A DNA stretch of 64,000 bases, from positions 3,119,001 through 3,183,000 of the forward strand of contig CP129487.1 in NCBI GenBank assembly GCA_030584025.1, written 5' to 3'. This DNA comes from Cyclobacteriaceae bacterium. Its GTDB lineage: Bacteria > Bacteroidota > Bacteroidia > Cytophagales > Cyclobacteriaceae. Shown here piece after piece: positions 42,703-52,518 of the stretch (position 1 is the first letter of the stretch; each line of letters opens with the position of its first letter). The notes beneath the pieces were generated by a model, which was given only the letters and a program-made list of their open reading frames with translations, had not been told where the DNA came from and searched no databases. Made by a program: the position numbers and the translations under genes.

Positions 42703-43170
42703 TTAAAATCTGAAATGTGAAAATGCCTTGTTGGCCTCAGCCATGCGGTGCGTATCATCTTTTTTCTTGATCGCAGCACCTTCGCCTTTTGATGCGGCAA
42801 TGATTTCACCTGCCAATTTATCCATCATGGTCTTTTCACCACGCATACGTGCGTAGTCGATCAACCACTTAATACTCAAATTGATTTTACGCTCAGGACG
42901 GATTTCAACAGGTACCTGGAATGTAGCACCACCTACCCTACGGCTCTTCACTTCAACAGAAGGCATCAAGTTATTCATGGCACGCTTCCAAACCTCTAAA
43001 CCGCTTTCATTGGTCTTCTTTTCAACCAAAGCAACGGCATCATAAAAAATATTGTACGATACACTTTTCTTACCGTCTTCCATCAGGTAGTTAACAAACT
43101 TGGTAACCAACGTATCCTGGAACTTAGGGTCCGGTAACAGGTATCTCTTCTTGGGTTTTGCTTTTCTCAT
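42703..43170 (-). CDS. rpsG: 30S ribosomal protein S7
   Basis: 155 residues, complete, with MRKAKPKKRYLLPDPKF, VNYLMEDGKKSVSYNIFYDA, VEVKSRRVGGATFQVPVEIRP and the C-terminal EANKAFSHFRF. S7 starts assembly of the 30S head by binding 16S rRNA. It lies 11 bp behind rpsL, in the usual str operon order. Confidence 0.98.
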   Translation of the reverse strand: MRKAKPKKRYLLPDPKFQDTLVTKFVNYLMEDGKKSVSYNIFYDAVALVEKKTNESGLEVWKRAMNNLMPSVEVKSRRVGGATFQVPVEIRPERKINLSIKWLIDYARMRGEKTMMDKLAGEIIAASKGEGAAIKKKDDTHRMAEANKAFSHFRF

Positions 43171-43181
43171 GACCGATCAGA

Positions 43182-43589
43182 TTATTTTTTACCCTTGGCA
43201 GGAGCTGCAGCAGCACCAGCTTTAGGGCGTTTTGCACCATATTTAGAACGACTCTGTAAACGTCCGTTTACACCGGCCGTATCCAACGCTCCACGCACGA
43301 TGTGGTAACGAACACCTGGAAGATCTTTTACCCTTCCGCCACGGATCAACACAATAGAGTGCTCCTGCAGGTTGTGTCCTTCGCCCGGAATGTATGCGTT
43401 TACCTCCTTTTGGTTGGTGAGGCGCACACGGGCAACTTTACGCATAGCCGAGTTCGGCTTCTTAGGGGTGGTTGTGTACACACGTGTACAAACACCTCTG
43501 CGCTGAGGACATGAATCAAGGGCTGGAGATTTTGACTTAGAAGTCAGTTTTTTCCTGCCTTTTCGTACGAGTTGTTGAATGGTCGGCAT
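43182..43589 (-). CDS. rpsL: 30S ribosomal protein S12
   Basis: 135 residues. S12 lies at the decoding site and controls accuracy. The residues where streptomycin-resistance changes occur are the wild-type lysines in TTPKKPNSAMRK and RGGRVKDLPGVRYH. The C-terminus has an extra basic, alanine-rich tail (KAGAAAAPAKGKK). First gene of the str operon, with a strong promoter 40-72 nt upstream. Confidence 0.98.
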   Translation of the reverse strand: MPTIQQLVRKGRKKLTSKSKSPALDSCPQRRGVCTRVYTTTPKKPNSAMRKVARVRLTNQKEVNAYIPGEGHNLQEHSIVLIRGGRVKDLPGVRYHIVRGALDTAGVNGRLQSRSKYGAKRPKAGAAAAPAKGKK

Positions 43590-43629
43590 TTATAAGTCGT
43601 TATTATAAACCTGTCAAAAATTAGGACTG

Positions 43630-43661
43630 CAAAGGTATTATAAAGAAAGAAAGGATACAAA
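43630..43661 (-). promoter_or_regulatory. str operon promoter
   Basis: On the minus strand TTTG (43661-43658), a 20-nt spacer and TACCTTTG (43637-43630), then CAGTCCT. The stretch TACCTTTGCAGTCCT is identical to the one before tRNA-Trp/secE. Confidence 0.8.
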
Positions 43662-43725
43662 GCCTTTGAATAAAGATTTTTAGAGTCAAAATCTTCGTTT
43701 TCAGCCTGTTTTAAAGGTTTTCCGA

Positions 43726-44052
43726 CTAAGCCTCACCAACGGTGCCCCCAAAATTCATAGGGAATTTTGGCATATCGGGAGTTTGCTTGATGGGGCCAAA
43801 AGCGTTTTCGTATTTGTCGATGTTGTCCTTAAGGGCGGCCAACAGGCGCTTGGCATGCTCAGGAGTAATGATAACCCTTGACTTTACCCGGGCTTTTGGA
43901 ACACCCGGCATCAGCCGAATGAAGTCAATCACAAATTCACTATTGGAATGTGCAATCATGGCCAGGTTCGAGTAAATACCCTCGGCTATCTCCTCTGATA
44001 ACTCAATGTTAATCTGATTCGGTGCCTGCTTCTCTTTCTTTTCTTCGGCCAT
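43726..44052 (-). CDS. DUF3467 protein
   Basis: 108 residues: NQINIELSEEIAEGIYSNLAMIAHSNSEFVIDFIRLMPGVPKARVKSRVIITPEHAKRLL in two blocks, then DNIDKYENAFGPI. This is the DUF3467 pattern, a small cytoplasmic family found in many bacteria with no known function. It sits between rpoC and rpsL on the same strand, which suggests, but does not prove, a link with transcription or translation. Confidence 0.88.
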   Translation of the reverse strand: MAEEKKEKQAPNQINIELSEEIAEGIYSNLAMIAHSNSEFVIDFIRLMPGVPKARVKSRVIITPEHAKRLLAALKDNIDKYENAFGPIKQTPDMPKFPMNFGGTVGEA

Positions 44053-44074
44053 AATGGTATGATTTAAAAATCAA

Positions 44075-44132
44075 GGTTCAAGATTTAAAGTTGCACTCCA
44101 CTTTGAGAGATACTGACTTTAAACCTTGAACC
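44075..44132. repeat. inverted repeat between rpoC and the DUF3467 gene
   Basis: Arms of 17 bp (44075-44091 and 44116-44132) with one mismatch, spacer 24 nt. It lies directly past the rpoC stop and before the ATG at 44052. No T tract, so it may be a processing or stabilising hairpin, or a dispersed repeat. Confidence 0.55.
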
Positions 44133-44141
44133 CGAAACTAA

Positions 44142-47100
44142 TTAATCCTGAAGCTCTTTCTCTTTATCCTGAGATTTCGGAGTTTCCAATGCACGTGTCA
44201 ATGTATCGTATTCATCCTGATGTGTTACGATCAGGCTGTTAAACCTACGCTGACCTGTACCGGCAGGAATCAGATGACCTACGATCACGTTCTCCTTCAT
44301 ACCCAATAAGCGATCGGCCTTACCGCGGATAGCAGCTTCGCTCAACACTTTGGTAGTCTCCTGGAACGAGGCGGCTGACAACCAGCTCTCCGTCTTCAAA
44401 GACGCTTGCGTGATACCTTGCAACGTAGGACGAGAAACAGCAGCCAATGCATCGCGAACTTCAACAGTCTTTTGATCTTTTCTCTTCAACGAAGAGTTTT
44501 CATCACGCAATTCACGACTGGTGATAATCTGACCAGGCTTAAACTTGTCAGAATCGCCCGCATCAATCACAACCTTCTTATCCAGAATCTTATCGTTCTC
44601 CTCACGGAAGGAGAACTTATCTACGTATTCGCCAGGCAAGAAGTTGGTATCACCTTGATCGATGATTTCAACTTTCTGCATCATCTGGCTAACGATAGCT
44701 TCAATGTGCTTGTCGTTAATCTTCACACCCTGCAGACGGTATACTTCCTGAATTTCATTCACGAGGTATTCCTGAACAGCAGTTGGACCTTTAATCGCCA
44801 GGATATCACCCGGAGAAATTGATCCATCCGATAATGGCTGACCCGCTTTCACAAAGTCGTTATCCTGAACAAGGATGTGCTTAGACAACGGCACCAAGTA
44901 ACGCTTTTGTACACCATCACGTGATTCAATGAACACTTCACGGTTACCACGCTTGATACCACCATAGGTTACCACACCATCAATCTCACTCACCACGGCC
45001 GGGTTCGAAGGATTACGTGCTTCAAACAATTCCGTTACACGTGGCAGACCCCCTGTAATATCGCGAGACTTGCCAATGGTACGCGGGATTTTCACCAGTA
45101 CCTGACCGGCTTTAATCTTCTCACCTTCATCAACAGCTAAGTGTGCCCCTACCGGGATGTTATATGACTTCGTCTCCGACTTGCCATTAACAATAATGGC
45201 CGGGTTCTTTGTCTTATCACGAGTTTCTGTAATCACTTTTTCACGGTGACCAGTCTGCTCATCCGATTCCTCCTTATAGGTGATGCCTTCAATGATTGCC
45301 TCATATCCGATTTCACCGTCAAACTCAGAAAGGATAACCGCATTGTATGGATCCCAGAAGCAAAGCTCATCACCCTTCTCTACGGATTGACCGTCCTTCA
45401 CTTTCAGGAATGCACCGTAAGGCACGTTGTTGCTGATAAGTACACGTCCCTTCTCCTTATCCAGGATTCGGATTTCACCTGTACGACCCATCACCACCTG
45501 TACTTTATTACCATCACGGTCGGTTGTATCCACAAAACGAACTCCTTCAAACTCAACTACACCTGGGAATTTTGCCTTGATGTTGGCATCAACCGCAATG
45601 TTGGATGCTGTACCACCCACGTGGAAGGTACGAAGGGTAAGCTGTGTGCCAGGTTCACCGATCGACTGAGCAGCAATTACACCAACAGCCTCACCTGCTT
45701 CTGCCATTTTACCGGTAGCCAGGTTACGTCCATAACACTTGGAGCAAGCCCCCATTTTCGATTCGCATGTCAGTACGGAACGAATCTCAACTTCTTCAAT
45801 GCTTGTTTCTTCTACACGCTTCGCGATCTCATCAGTAACCTCGGAGTTCGCAGGACAGATCAATTCTTCTGTCAACGGATCATAGATATCGTGTACCGTT
45901 ACACGGCCAAGAATACGCTCAGACAAAGGTTCAACGATATCTTCGTTATCCTTCAGGGCTGTAACTTTCAAGCCACGCAGCGTACCGCAATCCTCTTCAG
46001 TGATTACCAGGTCGTGCGCAACGTCTACCAACCTACGCGTCAGGTAACCCGCATCAGCCGTTTTCAACGCGGTATCAGCAAGACCTTTACGTGCACCGTG
46101 GGTAGAGATAAAATATTCCAATACATCCAATCCTTCTTTGAAGTTGGAAAGGATCGGGTTTTCAATAATTGAACCTACTGAACCAGCCAGGTTTTTCTGC
46201 GGCTTGGCCATCAGACCACGCATACCACCTAACTGACGTACCTGCTCGCGTGAACCACGGGCCCCGGAGTGCATCATCATGTAGATCGGGTTGAAGCCTT
46301 GCGTATCTTCTTCCAATTGACGCATCAACGTGTTGGTCAACATGGTATTGGTACGCGTCCAAATATCGATAACCTGATTGTAACGTTCGTTATCGGTGAT
46401 CAGACCCATCATGTAGTTGTTCCAAACCGCATCAACTTCTTTCTGCGCATCAGAAACAAACTTCTCTTTCTCCACCGGGATCTTCACATCGTTCAAGCCC
46501 ATTGACAAACCACCTTTGTAGGCCATCTGGAAACCAAGATCCTTAATATCATCCAGGAACTTCGCGGTTTTAGAAAGACCGGCCGCCTTGTATACATCGG
46601 CAATAATGGTTTGCAGTTTCTTCTTGGTTAGCAGTTCATCTACAAAACCAGCTTCCTCCGGAACGTATTGATTAAACAATACACGGCCAGCTACTGTCTC
46701 AATCACCTGATCTTTCAGTTCACCGGTTTTCTTATCAAGCATTTTTACACGTACTTTGATATGTGCATGCTTAGCCAGTTTGCCTTCGTTGTGTGCAATG
46801 ATCACCTCTTCAGCAGAGTAGAACATGCGGCCTTCACCCAATACTTTATTTTCAGGTGTGCTCTTTCTTCCTTTTGTGAGGTAGTATAAGCCCAACACCA
46901 TGTCCTGAGAAGGTACAGTAATAGGTGCACCGTTAGCCGGGTTAAGAATGTTGTGCGAAGACAACATCAATACCGATGCTTCAAGAATAGCTTCCTGGCC
47001 AAGCGGCACGTGAACGGCCATCTGGTCACCGTCAAAGTCAGCGTTAAATGCAGTACATACCAACGGGTGTAACTGAATCGCTTTTCCTTCAATCAGTTTT

Positions 47101-48458
47101 GGTTGGAAAGCCTGAATACCTAAACGGTGAAGCGTAGGGGCACGGTTCAACAATACAGGATGTCCTTTCAATACATTTTCAAGAATATCCCAGATCACCG
47201 GATCCTTACGATCAACAATTTTCTTAGCCGATTTAACGGTTTTAACAATTCCTCTTTCAATCAACTTTCGGATGATGAATGGCTTGAATAATTCAGCAGC
47301 CATATCTTTAGGTAATCCGCACTCATGTAATTTGAGCTCAGGACCTACTACAATAACGGAACGACCAGAGTAGTCAACACGCTTACCAAGCAAGTTCTGA
47401 CGGAAACGTCCTTGCTTACCTTTCAGCATATCGCTCAACGATTTCAACGCACGGTTTCCATCGGAACGAACAGCATTCACTTTACGTGAGTTGTCGAACA
47501 ACGAGTCAACCGCTTCCTGAAGCATACGCTTCTCGTTACGAAGAATTACTTCAGGCGCTTTAATATCAATCAGACGCTTCAGACGGTTGTTACGAATAAT
47601 CACACGTCTGTAAAGGTCATTCAAATCAGAGGTAGCAAAACGACCACCATCCAACGGCACAAGCGGACGAAGTTCAGGCGGAATAACAGGCACCATCTTG
47701 ATCACCATCCACTCGGGGCGGTTTTCCACACGCGTGTTGGCTTCGCGGAAAGCTTCAACTACTTTCAAACGCTTCAACGCTTCAGCTTTACGCTGCTGAG
47801 AAGTATCGGTTGCTGCCTGGTGGCGCAGATCATATGAAAGCGTATCCAGATCAAGACGGGATAACAACATTTCCAATGCATCAGCACCCATCTTGGCGAT
47901 AAACTTCTTCGGATCGTTGTCATCCAACAATTGGTTTTCTCGAGGAAGTTTGTCAACGATATCCAGGTATTCCTCTTCAGTGAGGAAATCCATCTTATTG
48001 ATACCGTCTTCTTCCTTCACACCGGGTTGGATAACCACATAGCGCTCGTAGTAGATGATCTGATCCAATTTCTTGGTAGCCAATCCCAACAAGTAACCGA
48101 TTTTGTTCGGCAGGGAACGGAAATACCAGATGTGTGCTACCGGAACCACCAATTCGATGTGCCCCATGCGCTCACGTCTTACTTTCTTTTCGGTAACTTC
48201 TACACCGCAACGGTCGCAGATGATGCCTTTGTAACGAATGCGCTTGTATTTACCGCAGTGACATTCCCAATCCTTAACCGGACCGAAAATACGCTCGCAG
48301 AACAAGCCGCCCATTTCAGGCTTGTAGGTTCTGTAGTTAATGGTTTCCGGTTGTGTCACCTCGCCATGTGAACTTTCCAGAATCGATTCCGGAGAAGCCA
48401 GGCTGATGGTGATTTTGGAAAAATCGCTGTTGAATTTTTTATTTTTTCTGAAAGACAT
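44142..48458 (-). CDS. rpoC: RNA polymerase beta' subunit
   Basis: 1438 residues, complete. The N-terminal zinc ribbon (CHCGKYKRIRYKGIICDRCGVEV), the catalytic NADFDGDQMAVHVPL with three aspartates, the bridge and trigger region (GLMAKPQKNLAGSVGSIIENP region and AAQSIGEPGTQLTLRTFHVGG), and the second zinc site (CESKMGACSKCYG) are all visible. Cotranscribed with rpoB, 33 bp upstream. Long plus-strand frames opposite this gene are antisense shadows. Confidence 0.99.
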   Translation of the reverse strand: MSFRKNKKFNSDFSKITISLASPESILESSHGEVTQPETINYRTYKPEMGGLFCERIFGPVKDWECHCGKYKRIRYKGIICDRCGVEVTEKKVRRERMGHIELVVPVAHIWYFRSLPNKIGYLLGLATKKLDQIIYYERYVVIQPGVKEEDGINKMDFLTEEEYLDIVDKLPRENQLLDDNDPKKFIAKMGADALEMLLSRLDLDTLSYDLRHQAATDTSQQRKAEALKRLKVVEAFREANTRVENRPEWMVIKMVPVIPPELRPLVPLDGGRFATSDLNDLYRRVIIRNNRLKRLIDIKAPEVILRNEKRMLQEAVDSLFDNSRKVNAVRSDGNRALKSLSDMLKGKQGRFRQNLLGKRVDYSGRSVIVVGPELKLHECGLPKDMAAELFKPFIIRKLIERGIVKTVKSAKKIVDRKDPVIWDILENVLKGHPVLLNRAPTLHRLGIQAFQPKLIEGKAIQLHPLVCTAFNADFDGDQMAVHVPLGQEAILEASVLMLSSHNILNPANGAPITVPSQDMVLGLYYLTKGRKSTPENKVLGEGRMFYSAEEVIIAHNEGKLAKHAHIKVRVKMLDKKTGELKDQVIETVAGRVLFNQYVPEEAGFVDELLTKKKLQTIIADVYKAAGLSKTAKFLDDIKDLGFQMAYKGGLSMGLNDVKIPVEKEKFVSDAQKEVDAVWNNYMMGLITDNERYNQVIDIWTRTNTMLTNTLMRQLEEDTQGFNPIYMMMHSGARGSREQVRQLGGMRGLMAKPQKNLAGSVGSIIENPILSNFKEGLDVLEYFISTHGARKGLADTALKTADAGYLTRRLVDVAHDLVITEEDCGTLRGLKVTALKDNEDIVEPLSERILGRVTVHDIYDPLTEELICPANSEVTDEIAKRVEETSIEEVEIRSVLTCESKMGACSKCYGRNLATGKMAEAGEAVGVIAAQSIGEPGTQLTLRTFHVGGTASNIAVDANIKAKFPGVVEFEGVRFVDTTDRDGNKVQVVMGRTGEIRILDKEKGRVLISNNVPYGAFLKVKDGQSVEKGDELCFWDPYNAVILSEFDGEIGYEAIIEGITYKEESDEQTGHREKVITETRDKTKNPAIIVNGKSETKSYNIPVGAHLAVDEGEKIKAGQVLVKIPRTIGKSRDITGGLPRVTELFEARNPSNPAVVSEIDGVVTYGGIKRGNREVFIESRDGVQKRYLVPLSKHILVQDNDFVKAGQPLSDGSISPGDILAIKGPTAVQEYLVNEIQEVYRLQGVKINDKHIEAIVSQMMQKVEIIDQGDTNFLPGEYVDKFSFREENDKILDKKVVIDAGDSDKFKPGQIITSRELRDENSSLKRKDQKTVEVRDALAAVSRPTLQGITQASLKTESWLSAASFQETTKVLSEAAIRGKADRLLGMKENVIVGHLIPAGTGQRRFNSLIVTHQDEYDTLTRALETPKSQDKEKELQD

Positions 48459-48491
48459 ACGCTCAGTTTTCAGGTTTCTAGTTCAAGTTTA

Positions 48492-51400
48492 TTAATCCAT
48501 CGTGATCTCAAGTGCCAGACCTCTCAGTTCATGCACCAATACGTTGAATGATTCAGGGATATTAGGCTTGCGCATATTTTCTCCCTTCACAATCGACTCG
48601 TATGCTTTTGCACGACCGATAACGTCATCCGACTTGATGGTAAGGATTTCCTGCAGGATATGGGATGCACCGAATGCTTCGATAGCCCAAACCTCCATTT
48701 CTCCAAAACGCTGTCCACCGAACTGTGCTTTACCACCCAACGGCTGTTGCGTAATGAGTGAGTATGGTCCGATAGAACGTGCGTGCATCTTATCATCAAC
48801 CAAGTGACCGAGTTTCAGCATGTACGCTACACCAACGGTTACAGGCTGGTCAAACTTCTGACCGCTTAAGCCATCATACAAGTAGGTACGGCCATACTCA
48901 GGCAAGCCGGCTTCCTTCAATTCATTCTGAACTTGTTCAAGCGAAGCACCATCGAAAATCGGTGTGGCATACTTGCGGCCAAGTTTCAAACCTGCCCAGG
49001 CAAGTACAGCTTCATAGAGCTGACCCAAGTTCATACGAGATGGTACACCAAGCGGGTTCAAGCAAATGTCAACCGGTGTTCCATCTTCGAGGAATGGCAT
49101 ATCTTCTTCACGAACAATACGAGCTACAACACCCTTGTTACCGTGACGACCCGCCATCTTATCACCCACTTTCAACTTACGTTTCTTCGCGATGTACACT
49201 TTAGCCAGTTGAACGATACCCGTAGGCAGTTCATCACCAACTTCCAATGTGAAACGTTCACGCTTGAACTCACCTGCATAGGAATTTCTTTTCACAAGGT
49301 AGTTCTTCACCAACTGAGCTACCAGATCATTGGTATGATCATCGCTGGTCCAGTTATCCAGTGAAATATCGGCTATCAGGTTTACTTCTTCCGGTACGGC
49401 ATAGTTGCTTTCGTCCCTGTAAATGTTCTTGTCAGGGAAAAGGTTATTCTCGATAACCTTTGCAGAGAACTTAACGCCTTTGCTGATTAACTCATCACCA
49501 AACTTGTGCTTCACACCATTGCTGGCCTTTCCATTCAATAAGGCAGTAAGCTTCTTGATCATTTCAGCACGCAAGTCAGCCAATGTTTTGCTGTACTTGT
49601 TCTTCAGTGCATCCAGTTCCTTCTTCGACTTCGAGCGAACATCTTTGTCGCGCTTCGGTCTGGAGAACAACTTCGTATCGATTACCACACCCTTTAATGA
49701 TGGAGGCGCCTTAAGGGAAGCATCCTTCACATCACCTGCCTTGTCACCAAAGATGGCGCGCAGTAGTTTCTCTTCTGGTGTAGGATCGGTCTCACCTTTA
49801 GGAGTGATTTTACCGATCAGGATATCACCTTCTTTTACTTCCGCACCCACGCGAATGATACCGTTCTCATCAAGATGCTTAACGGCTTCTTCGCTTACGT
49901 TCGGAATTTCTGAAGTCAATTCTTCTTCACCACGCTTGGTATCGCGTACTTCCAGTTCAAATTCTTCAATGTGAATAGAAGTGTACACATCATCGCGAAC
50001 CACTTTCTCAGAAATTACAATCGCATCCTCGAAGTTGTAACCTTGCCATGGCATGTAAGCCACCAACAGGTTTCTTCCAAGTGCAAGCTCACCGTTGTTG
50101 GTTGCGTACCCTTCTACAAGCGGCTGGCCTTGCGTAACACGGTCACCCTTTCTAACTAGTGGTGTGTGGTTAATACACGTGTCCTGGTTGGTTCTTCTGA
50201 ATTTCACCAGGCTATACGTTCTTACCTCATTATCAAAGTTTACAGAGCGTTGTTCCTCTGTAACATCATACTTAATTACAATTTTCTTCGCATCCACAAA
50301 TTCCACCACACCTTCACCTTCAGCGGTGATCAGTGCGCGGGAATCCAGCGCAATGCGACCTTCCAGACCGGTTCCAACAATTGGCGCTTCAGGACGCACC
50401 AATGGTACAGCCTGACGTTGCATGTTTGAACCCATCAACGCACGGTTCGCATCATCGTGTTCGAGGAATGGAATCATAGACGCAGCAACCGAAACGATTT
50501 GGTTCGGAGCAATATCCATATACTTCAATTCCTTAGGCTCTACCACTGGGAAGTCACCTTCAAAACGAGCCTTCACACGCTCTTCAATGAATTCGCCATT
50601 TGGCTTAACCTTCACATTTGCCTGGGCAATGTTGTGGGTATCTTCTTCTTCGGCTGTAAGGAATATAAGTTCCTTCTTAACCTTTCCGTTTTCAATCTTA
50701 CGATAAGGCGTTTCTATGAAGCCCATCTTGTTCACCTTGGCATGAACGCAAAGCGATGAAATCAAACCGATGTTCGGACCTTCCGGAGTTTCGATGGTAC
50801 ACAGACGACCGTAGTGCGTATAGTGTACGTCACGAACTTCAAAGCCGGCACGTTCACGTGAAAGACCACCTGGACCGAGGGCTGACATTCTACGCTTGTG
50901 CGTAATCTCGGCCAGCGGGTTCGTCTGGTCCATGAACTGTGAAAGCTGGTTCGTTCCGAAGAACGAGTTGATTACTGAAGACAATGTACGCGCGTTGATC
51001 AGATCAACAGGCTTGAAGTCTTCGTTATCACGAACGTTCATTCTTTCTTTGATGGTTCTGGCCATACGGGCAAGACCCACACCGAACTGGGTGTACAATT
51101 GTTCGCCTACGGTACGCACCCTACGGTTGCTCAAGTGATCGATATCATCGATCAATGCTTTTGAGTTGATCAATCCGATCAGGTACTTCACGATAAGAAT
51201 AATATCTTCTTTTGTAAGAACGCGCTGGTCGTAAGACAGGTCAAGGCCAAGTTTCTTGTTGATTCTATAACGACCAACTTCACCAAGGTCATAACGCTTC
51301 TCGCTGAAGAACAAGCTTTGAATAATATCGCGAGCCGTTTGTTCGTCAGGCGCTTCTGTATTTCTTAATTGGCGATAGATTTGCTCAACCGCTTCCTTCT

Positions 51401-52358
51401 CAGAGTTAGAGTTGTCTTTTGCCAACGTGTTGAAGATGATGTGGTAATCAGCCACGTTTACATCTTCGCGGTGCAGAATGATCGACTTCACACCTGATTC
51501 CAGGATCGTGTCTACATCTTCCTGCGACAATACATGGTCACGCTCCAGCAATACCTCGTTACGATCGATGGATACCACTTCACCGGTATCTTCATCCACG
51601 AAGTCTTCTGTCCAGGTGCGAAGAACACGTGCCGCCAGCTTACGGCCGGCAATCTTCTTCAACGTATTCTTGTTGGCCTCCACCTCTTCAGACAAACCGA
51701 AGAGATCAAGGATATCTTTATCTGTTCCGAAACCAATTGCACGAAGCAACGTGGTAACAGGGAATTTCTTTTTACGATCGATGTACGCATACATCACCGA
51801 ATTCACGTCAGTCGCGAATTCAATCCAGGAACCTTTAAACGGAATGATACGTGCGGAATACAACTTCGTACCATTGGTGTGCTTGCTCATGGCGAAGAAC
51901 ACACCCGGTGAACGGTGAAGCTGTGACACGATAACACGCTCGGCCCCATTGATTACGAACGAGCCCTTTTCAGTCATGTATGGAATATTCCCAAGGAATA
52001 CTTCCTGCTCAATCGTTTCAAAATCTTCGTTATCCTCATCGTTACAGGTGAGGCGCAATTTTGCCTTTAAGGGTACAGAGAATGTCAACCCCCGGTCGAT
52101 GCATTCATCCACATCGTATTTTGGAGGATCAATGGTGTAATCCACGAACTCCAATACAAAGTTTTCGCGCGAATCAGAGATCGGGAAGTTTTCGGCAAAA
52201 ACTTTATACAAACCTTCGTTTTGCCGCTTTTCAGCAGGCGTGTCGATTTGCAGGAAGTCTTTGAATGACTGGAGTTGTACATCCAGAAAATCAGGGTAGT
52301 CGATTATTTTTTCTACAGAGGAGAAATCAATTCTACCGTTACTATTTTTCTTTGCCAA
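48492..52358 (-). CDS. rpoB: RNA polymerase beta subunit
   Basis: 1288 residues, complete. The rifampicin pocket reads GTNQLSQFMDQTNPLAEITH and KRRMSALGPGGL, with the usual Asp, His and Ser residues of sensitive enzymes. The NTP-channel region (GRNLLVAYMPWQGYNFEDA) and the C-terminal GKAQFGGQRFGEMEVWAIEA are present. It is preceded by a 160-bp gap that holds a large hairpin, a place where E. coli has an attenuator and RNase III site. Confidence 0.99.
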   Translation of the reverse strand: MAKKNSNGRIDFSSVEKIIDYPDFLDVQLQSFKDFLQIDTPAEKRQNEGLYKVFAENFPISDSRENFVLEFVDYTIDPPKYDVDECIDRGLTFSVPLKAKLRLTCNDEDNEDFETIEQEVFLGNIPYMTEKGSFVINGAERVIVSQLHRSPGVFFAMSKHTNGTKLYSARIIPFKGSWIEFATDVNSVMYAYIDRKKKFPVTTLLRAIGFGTDKDILDLFGLSEEVEANKNTLKKIAGRKLAARVLRTWTEDFVDEDTGEVVSIDRNEVLLERDHVLSQEDVDTILESGVKSIILHREDVNVADYHIIFNTLAKDNSNSEKEAVEQIYRQLRNTEAPDEQTARDIIQSLFFSEKRYDLGEVGRYRINKKLGLDLSYDQRVLTKEDIILIVKYLIGLINSKALIDDIDHLSNRRVRTVGEQLYTQFGVGLARMARTIKERMNVRDNEDFKPVDLINARTLSSVINSFFGTNQLSQFMDQTNPLAEITHKRRMSALGPGGLSRERAGFEVRDVHYTHYGRLCTIETPEGPNIGLISSLCVHAKVNKMGFIETPYRKIENGKVKKELIFLTAEEEDTHNIAQANVKVKPNGEFIEERVKARFEGDFPVVEPKELKYMDIAPNQIVSVAASMIPFLEHDDANRALMGSNMQRQAVPLVRPEAPIVGTGLEGRIALDSRALITAEGEGVVEFVDAKKIVIKYDVTEEQRSVNFDNEVRTYSLVKFRRTNQDTCINHTPLVRKGDRVTQGQPLVEGYATNNGELALGRNLLVAYMPWQGYNFEDAIVISEKVVRDDVYTSIHIEEFELEVRDTKRGEEELTSEIPNVSEEAVKHLDENGIIRVGAEVKEGDILIGKITPKGETDPTPEEKLLRAIFGDKAGDVKDASLKAPPSLKGVVIDTKLFSRPKRDKDVRSKSKKELDALKNKYSKTLADLRAEMIKKLTALLNGKASNGVKHKFGDELISKGVKFSAKVIENNLFPDKNIYRDESNYAVPEEVNLIADISLDNWTSDDHTNDLVAQLVKNYLVKRNSYAGEFKRERFTLEVGDELPTGIVQLAKVYIAKKRKLKVGDKMAGRHGNKGVVARIVREEDMPFLEDGTPVDICLNPLGVPSRMNLGQLYEAVLAWAGLKLGRKYATPIFDGASLEQVQNELKEAGLPEYGRTYLYDGLSGQKFDQPVTVGVAYMLKLGHLVDDKMHARSIGPYSLITQQPLGGKAQFGGQRFGEMEVWAIEAFGASHILQEILTIKSDDVIGRAKAYESIVKGENMRKPNIPESFNVLVHELRGLALEITMD

Positions 52359-52413
52359 GGTGCTTAACGTTTATGTTCAAATCCTGGACGAATTGTGGCT
52401 GGTACGTTGCCAC

Positions 52414-52439
52414 AGGTATAAATACCATAGGTATAAATA
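52414..52439. repeat. short direct repeat in the rplL-rpoB spacer
   Basis: AGGTATAAATA occurs at 52414-52424 and 52429-52439, a 15-nt period. It lies between the hairpin and the rpoB start. Confidence 0.5.
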
Positions 52440-52443
52440 GGAA

Positions 52444-52480
52444 TAGACCTTGTCCCAATTACGCATTGGGGCAAGGTCTA
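52444..52480 (-). promoter_or_regulatory. attenuator-like hairpin between rplL and rpoB
   Basis: Arms 52444-52459 and 52465-52480 form a 16-bp stem with one unpaired position and a 5-nt loop, 39 nt past the rplL stop. No T tract follows on the minus strand. The position matches the partial terminator of other rplL-rpoB junctions, so partial termination or RNA processing is likely. Confidence 0.6.
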
Positions 52481-52518
52481 ACAGAAGGCGTTAGACGTAC
52501 CGTTCGCCTTCAAGAAGC

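Noticed and set aside
45246..46172. 308-codon open frame on the plus strand
   Set aside because: Exactly opposite the conserved rpoC frame; its product is rich in Cys, Phe and His with no motif and is an antisense shadow.
49423..49974. 183-codon plus-strand frame opposite rpoB
   Set aside because: Serine- and phenylalanine-rich shadow of the conserved rpoB frame; no promoter.
51000..51100. Rifampicin-resistance change in rpoB or streptomycin-resistance change in rpsL
   Set aside because: The Asp, His and Ser of the rifampicin pocket and both key lysines of S12 are the wild-type residues.
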